Source of the DNA: Glaciecola sp. UBA1851
GTDB lineage: Bacteria; Pseudomonadota; Gammaproteobacteria; Enterobacterales; Alteromonadaceae
Length of the DNA: 9,066 nt
Direction of reading: 5' to 3'
Assembly (NCBI GenBank): GCA_002338515.1
Contig: DDIL01000148.1
Span: forward strand, 19,751-28,816
Positions within the stretch are counted from its first letter, which is position 1. Every line of letters starts with the position of its first letter. Made by a program: the position numbers and the translations under genes. Of the stretch, positions 5,991-9,066 are shown piece after piece. The notes under the pieces are model-generated. The model was not told where the DNA came from and ran no database searches. It saw nothing but the letters and a program-made list of their open reading frames with translations.

Positions 5991-6839
5991 CTATCGCTTG
6001 GTTGTTGCCGCGCTGCCTATTGAGGCGGTAATAACCATTAAAATAGCCATCCATTGCCAAAAAGTAAGTAATTCGCCAAGAATGACAAATGCAGCTAATG
6101 CGCCTATTGCTGGCTCAACACTCATAAAAATACTAAATCCTTGAGAAGGCATTTTTCTTAGCGCGACCATTTCTAAGCTATAGGGAAGGGCGCTGGAAAG
6201 GATGCCAATTGCTATGCCTAATGGTATTAAAGACCAATCAAGTAATGCAAAACCTTGCGAGATTGCGCCAAATGGCACTATAGCAATTGCGGCGACCGAC
6301 ATGCCAATTGCTACAATGCTGCCAGATGAACCTACTGAGCCGGTTTTCTTTCCAAAAAGAATGTATCCAGCCCAAAATCCGCCAGCTAGCAAAGCAAGCA
6401 TAACGCCAATAGGATCTAAGCCATTAACACTACTTATATCCGGTAATAGGACTATTACCCCCAGTACTGCAAATACTGCCCAAACAAAGTCTATTTTGCG
6501 TTTTGAAGAGAATATAGCAACAGCTAATGGCCCTAAAAATTCTAATGCAACCGCAACACCTAAAGGGATGCGCTCTATAGAATAATAAAAGCTGATGTTC
6601 ATTCCGCCTAAACATAACCCATATACAATTAGCGGGAACCAGTTAGTAGGGAGTTTTCGCCACGGCCTAAAAATAAGGCATAAAATAATTGCTGAGAAAC
6701 CAATACGATACGCGGTTGTGCCTTCAGGGCCAATATGCTCGAAAAGTTGTTTGGCTATAGAAGCGCCAGACTGTATGGTCAACATAGCAAACAACACGCA
6801 AATAATAGCAATAAGATAATCGCGACTAATAAGTGGCAT
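5991..6839 (-). CDS. rhtA: RhtA-type threonine/homoserine exporter (EamA/DMT superfamily)
   Basis: A 282-residue inner-membrane carrier of two EamA repeats, about ten helices. It parallels E. coli RhtA along its length, from memory: IQSGASIAKQLFEHIGPEG, GLCLGGMNISFYYSIERIP, LGVAVALEFLGPLAVAIFSS, DFVWAVFAVLGVIVLLP, LSSALPYSLEMVALRKMP and SVEPAIGALAAFVILGE. RhtA exports threonine, homoserine and related amino acids or analogues by proton exchange. Exact substrates here are inferred. AAGGA (complement of 6845-6849) lies just before the ATG and supports the start. It is upstream of, and on the same strand as, the FadL-type gene, with a 123-base gap. A promoter with an inverted repeat over its -10 lies upstream. 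Confidence 0.9.
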   Translation of the reverse strand: MPLISRDYLIAIICVLFAMLTIQSGASIAKQLFEHIGPEGTTAYRIGFSAIILCLIFRPWRKLPTNWFPLIVYGLCLGGMNISFYYSIERIPLGVAVALEFLGPLAVAIFSSKRKIDFVWAVFAVLGVIVLLPDISSVNGLDPIGVMLALLAGGFWAGYILFGKKTGSVGSSGSIVAIGMSVAAIAIVPFGAISQGFALLDWSLIPLGIAIGILSSALPYSLEMVALRKMPSQGFSIFMSVEPAIGALAAFVILGELLTFWQWMAILMVITASIGSAATTKR

Positions 6840-6866
6840 GAAAATCCTTAATGATAAATTGAGAAG

Positions 6867-6904
6867 AGATATGCTTTCATATCTACTAATCTTTCCTTTG
6901 CCAA
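6867..6904 (-). promoter_or_regulatory. rhtA promoter with overlapping inverted repeat
   Basis: On the minus strand TTGGCA (6899-6904, five of six) and TATGAA (6876-6881, four of six) are separated by exactly 17 bp. A perfect inverted repeat, AGATATG-CTTT-CATATCT on the plus strand (6867-6884), covers the -10 and the likely transcription start, a repressor-like position. The binding protein is unknown; the Lrp-type regulator at 7708-8151 is a candidate. Confidence 0.5.
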
Positions 6905-6998
6905 AGCGAAATTCCCTTAACTCATTGGCGTTTATGGTAGCGGTTTTATGGATTTGACTTATTTTGCCAAAACATTAGCAGATGATGTAATTTTAAGA

Positions 6999-7568
6999 TT
7001 ACTTTTCTAACAAGCTAGGATCAATCGACACATTATTTTGGGTAGTTAATTCATCAATATAACTATCAATCACAAAGGTCTTTTCACTGAATGTATGGGT
7101 ATTAGTTTTGTTTGATTCGATTCTATTTTTTGAGCGCAAAAATCGACGTACATCTTCAGCTGTGCGTAAACAAAGTGTTGGCACTTTAGCATTTTGACCG
7201 TTTTCTTGTTTTGCCACCATCACAAAAAAAGATGAATTACAGTGTACTTGTTCGCCGCTTTGAATATTCTCAGAAGTCACTCTAATCCCGACTGTCATAG
7301 AGGTATTGCCAACATAGTTCACTCTTGCTTTTAAAGTTAAGAATTCACCCACGTTTACTGCGTTCTTGAAATCTACTTTATTGACCGATGCAGTAACACA
7401 ATACTTACCAGAGTATTTAGAAGCGCAAGCAAACGCGACTTGGTCCATTAAGTTAAGAATATAGCCACCATGAATTTTGCCACTAAAATTAGAATGGATT
7501 GGCTTCATAAGTTCTATAATTTCAACTTCAGAGTCTTTTGGACTTACGCACTTTTGTATTGTTGTCAT
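6999..7568 (-). CDS. Hotdog-fold acyl-CoA thioesterase (BACH/YciA-like)
   Basis: It likely hydrolyses acyl-CoA to free acid and CoA in the cytoplasm. The ATG at 7568 gives 189 residues; the upstream in-frame codon at 7580 is TTG and less likely. The single hotdog domain spans about residues 12-125. It has the family signature GKIHGGYILNLMDQVAFACA (His33, Asp42), TASVNKVDF (the second-strand motif), VGEFLTLKARVNYVGNTSMTVGI, and the strand VHCNSSFFVMVAKQENGQ. A C-terminal extension of about 60 residues, polar and without recognisable motifs beyond KVPTL, makes it longer than YciA (about 130). Chain-length preference is unknown. It sits 159 bases from rhtA and 139 from the Lrp-type gene, probably a separate unit. 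Confidence 0.85.
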   Translation of the reverse strand: MTTIQKCVSPKDSEVEIIELMKPIHSNFSGKIHGGYILNLMDQVAFACASKYSGKYCVTASVNKVDFKNAVNVGEFLTLKARVNYVGNTSMTVGIRVTSENIQSGEQVHCNSSFFVMVAKQENGQNAKVPTLCLRTAEDVRRFLRSKNRIESNKTNTHTFSEKTFVIDSYIDELTTQNNVSIDPSLLEK

Positions 7569-7707
7569 ATTTATATTCAATTTATTTGCAGTTTAATTTT
7601 AAGAATAACATGTTGTTTTGTGTGTAGCACAGTTTAAAAAAGCGACTTCTTTTTAGGTGCAGTAGGTTGGCAATATATTTTGAATTCTTTCATGGCTTGT
7701 ATTGCAA

Positions 7708-8151
7708 CTAACCTTTTACTGATTCCATAACCACATGAGTTGTAATAGTGGCTACTTGGTCCAAACTGCCTAACACGTCAGTATGAAATAACTTATATGC
7801 TTTTAAATCTTTGGTTTCAACTCGTAGCATGTATTCACACGAACCTGTAACATTGTGGCATTCTTTAACTTCATTTGCGCTAACAATCGCACTCTCAAAA
7901 CTCTCTTGCGAAGCCTTTGTGTGTTCATTTAGCCCCACCATAACAAATGCAATAAACCCAATCCCCATTAACTCTTTGTCAAAAGTAGCATGGTAACCTT
8001 TTATTAAACCACTCGCTTCAAGCTCTTGTACTCTTCGTAAGCAAGCCGAGGGTGATAAACCTATTTTGTCGGCAAGCTCAGTATTTGGAATTCGTGCGTT
8101 ATTCTTCAGTATTTGCAATATTTCTTTATTAAAGCTGTCTAATTTAATCAT
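7708..8151 (-). CDS. Lrp/AsnC-family (feast/famine) transcriptional regulator
   Basis: A 147-residue regulator, the normal length for the family. The N-terminal helix-turn-helix (about 1-60) reads LDSFNKEILQILKNNARIPN, ELADKIGLSPSACLRRVQEL and GLIKGYHATFD. The C-terminal RAM domain (about 65-143) is the oligomerisation and amino-acid-sensing part and includes VKECHNVTGSCEYMLRVETK. The start ATG at 8151 has no clear Shine-Dalgarno. It diverges from a LysE-family exporter across 102 bases. This is the classic arrangement in which an Lrp-type protein controls a neighbouring amino-acid exporter, so that role is inferred here. It may be autoregulated from the same region. Confidence 0.93.
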   Translation of the reverse strand: MIKLDSFNKEILQILKNNARIPNTELADKIGLSPSACLRRVQELEASGLIKGYHATFDKELMGIGFIAFVMVGLNEHTKASQESFESAIVSANEVKECHNVTGSCEYMLRVETKDLKAYKLFHTDVLGSLDQVATITTHVVMESVKG

Positions 8152-8182
8152 ATGTTGTTGATATTGTTTTTTGATTGCGAAA

Positions 8183-8226
8183 TTTGCGCAAAAGTTGCAG
8201 TGACGGTGCAGTATAATTGCATACTA
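8183..8226. promoter_or_regulatory. lrp-lysE divergent control region with consensus -10 and palindromes
   Basis: A perfect -10 box, TATAAT (8212-8217), faces the exporter gene but lacks a -35 at normal spacing, suggesting activator dependence. An 18-bp element, CAGTATAATTGCATACTA (8209-8226), is an inverted repeat (AGTAT/ATACT) with YAG...CTR ends like Lrp sites and overlaps the -10. A perfect 10-bp palindrome, TTTGCGCAAA, lies at 8183-8192, about two helical turns upstream. Confidence 0.5.
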
Positions 8227-8253
8227 AACCATTTAACTTGAGTTTCAACATTA

Positions 8254-8859
8254 ATGAGTACCGACATTCTTTTAGCGCTCGTATTATTTGCCCTAGCATC
8301 ATCTGTGACGCCCGGCCCAAATAATTTAATGCTGATGACATCTGGAGTAAATTTTGGATTCAAACGAACGCTTCCACATATGCTTGGCGTGTCTTTAGGC
8401 TTTATGTTTATGGCTATTCTAGTTGGCATTGGCGTAATGAAATTGTTTGATGCATTCCCCATTGCCTATCTGATTCTAAAAGTGTTGAGTGTGGCCTACA
8501 TGCTATACCTAGCTTTTAGAATAGCAAGATCATCAAGTGCAATAGAGGGGAGAAAAGCAAACGCGCAGCCCATGACGTTTGTTGAAGCAGTGCTTTTCCA
8601 GTGGGTAAATCCTAAAGCATGGACAATGGCATTAACTGCGGTAAGTGTATACGCTCCAACTAAAGACCTTACATCAGTGGTGTTAGTTGCTTTTATTTTT
8701 GGTTTGGTGAATTTTCCATGCATCGCTTGTTGGGCTGGGTTAGGTACTAAAATCAAATTAGTATTGATAAAGCCTATAAGTTTACGCATTTTTAATTATT
8801 GCATGGCAACTTTACTTGTGTTGTCGCTTTATCCTATTTTGTTTGAGGGTACTCTTTAG
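8254..8859 (+). CDS. LysE/RhtB-family amino-acid exporter
   Basis: A 201-residue inner-membrane exporter, usual length for the RhtB/LysE family, with about six hydrophobic helices. The signature SSVTPGPNNLMLMTSGVNFG, followed by FKRTLPHMLGVSLGF, starts near residue 16 (Pro20-Gly21-Pro22-Asn23-Asn24). Also conserved are AYMLYLAFRIA, FVEAVLFQWVNPKAWTMALT and NFPCIACWAGLG. The last two resemble the EamB/YfiK branch (cysteine and O-acetylserine export in E. coli), but the substrate cannot be set from sequence. No strong Shine-Dalgarno precedes the ATG at 8254. It diverges from the Lrp-type regulator, its likely controller. Confidence 0.92.
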   Translation: MSTDILLALVLFALASSVTPGPNNLMLMTSGVNFGFKRTLPHMLGVSLGFMFMAILVGIGVMKLFDAFPIAYLILKVLSVAYMLYLAFRIARSSSAIEGRKANAQPMTFVEAVLFQWVNPKAWTMALTAVSVYAPTKDLTSVVLVAFIFGLVNFPCIACWAGLGTKIKLVLIKPISLRIFNYCMATLLVLSLYPILFEGTL

Positions 8860-8868
8860 CCCGTTCGG

Positions 8869-8878
8869 ATTGCGCAAT
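8869..8878. repeat. ATTGCGCAAT palindrome after lysE
   Basis: A perfect 10-bp palindrome nine bases after the lysE stop. Its core TTGCGCAA is also present upstream of the gene (8184-8191) and inside arsC (931-938). The stem is short and no T-run follows, so it is a weak terminator at best. Confidence 0.35.
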
Positions 8879-8925
8879 ATTGTGTTGATAAAGAACTTTC
8901 ACTTGTAGAATTGTTAGTTACTTTC

Positions 8926-8988
8926 GTTATGCTCGCGAAGATTCGTCATGCTCGTAAAGGGTTGTCATGCTCGCGCATGCGAGTATCT
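8926..8988. repeat. Three 19-bp tandem repeats ending in a hairpin
   Basis: GTYATGCTCG begins at 8926, 8945 and 8964, an exact 19-bp period. The third unit runs into a palindrome, ATGCTCGC-GCAT-GCGAGTAT (stem 8967-8974 with 8979-8986, one G-T pair). Together they look like partial and complete copies of an interspersed GTCATGCTCGCG...GCGAGTATCT repeat. GCGAGTATCT (8979-8988) recurs inverted at 65-74 and CGCATGCGA (8974-8982) recurs at 91-99. Confidence 0.65.
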
Positions 8989-9004
8989 TTTAAAAAAGTA
9001 AACT

Positions 9005-9028
9005 AAAGCCGGATGCTAATCTGGCTTT
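9005..9028. terminator. Strong hairpin, possible bidirectional terminator
   Basis: A 10-bp stem with one G-T pair and loop GCTA: AAAGCCGGAT (9005-9014) pairs with ATCTGGCTTT (9019-9028). The AAAGCC...GGCTTT form is typical of rho-independent terminators. On the plus strand the T-run is short (TTTATAT); on the minus strand a T6 follows eight bases after the stem. It could end lysE transcription or a minus-strand gene beyond the window. Confidence 0.5.
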
Positions 9029-9046
9029 ATATGATGAATTGGGGGG

Positions 9047-9064
9047 TTACCGCTTCCGCGGTAA
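9047..9064. repeat. Right-edge hairpin TTACCGC/GCGGTAA
   Basis: TTACCGC (9047-9053), loop TTCC, GCGGTAA (9058-9064): a perfect 7-bp GC-containing stem preceded by six Gs. Its second arm, GCGGTAAT, is identical to bases 1-8, so the same hairpin family apparently lies at both window edges. Confidence 0.55.
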
Positions 9065-9066
9065 TG

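Noticed and set aside
6202..6585. Long open frame on the plus strand opposite rhtA
   Set aside because: It is antisense to a clear rhtA and encodes a proline- and threonine-rich sequence without family features; it is a shadow frame.
8148..8462. Minus-strand open frame across the lrp-lysE control region and the start of lysE
   Set aside because: It overlaps the divergent promoter and conserved exporter codons and shows no family signature.
8926..8988. CRISPR array
   Set aside because: The three repeats are contiguous 19-bp tandem units without distinct spacers and no cas gene is present.
1..9066. Circular molecule or complete mobile element suggested by the shared end word
   Set aside because: The end overlap is only eight bases and the sequences differ immediately beyond it (C versus G); no transposase, integrase or replication gene is present.

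Overview
This is an AT-rich (about 40% GC by eye) chromosomal stretch from a marine gammaproteobacterium. Alteromonadales (an Alteromonas/Paraglaciecola-like genus) is the best guess. It rests on protein style (FadL-type barrel, membrane-bound LytTR regulator, RhtA and LysE exporters, ArsR-ArsC-Acr3) and on the GTCATGCTCGCG...GCGAGTATCT type of intergenic palindromic repeat at the edges. The organism call is inference, because no rRNA or tRNA is present.

Layout. (1) Positions 1-100 and 8926-9066 are repeat-rich non-coding DNA sharing the words GCGGTAAT, CGCATGCGA and, inverted, AGATACTCGC. (2) 75-2088, plus strand, is an arsenic resistance operon: arsR, a thioredoxin-type arsC, a possible 30-codon micro-ORF, and acr3. 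A perfect 16-bp palindrome next to a good promoter is the likely ArsR operator and argues against the longest arsR start. (3) 2141-3696 is a divergent pair: a four-helix membrane LytTR regulator on minus and a small outer-membrane beta-barrel on plus. (4) 3708-5867, minus, holds an OmpR-type response regulator without a kinase, downstream of a FadL-family outer-membrane transporter. (5) 5991-8859 is an amino-acid export neighbourhood: rhtA, a hotdog acyl-CoA thioesterase and an Lrp/AsnC regulator on minus, with a LysE/RhtB-family exporter diverging from the regulator. No gene-free stretch exceeds 300 bases; the longest is 8860-9066.

How the genes work together. In the ars block, arsenate is reduced by ArsC, arsenite is exported by Acr3, and ArsR represses until arsenite binds. 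The Lrp-type regulator probably senses an amino acid and controls the divergent LysE-type exporter. YAG...CTN-like palindromes overlap the -10 regions of both lysE and rhtA, so it may control both. The LytTR gene carries an upstream duplicated copy of its own start region that could be an autoregulatory direct repeat and a micro-uORF.

I see no clear evidence of a wholly new multi-gene system. The most unusual signals are regulatory and repeat-based: the edge repeats, the LytTR start duplication, the shared exporter operators and the arsC-acr3 micro-ORF.
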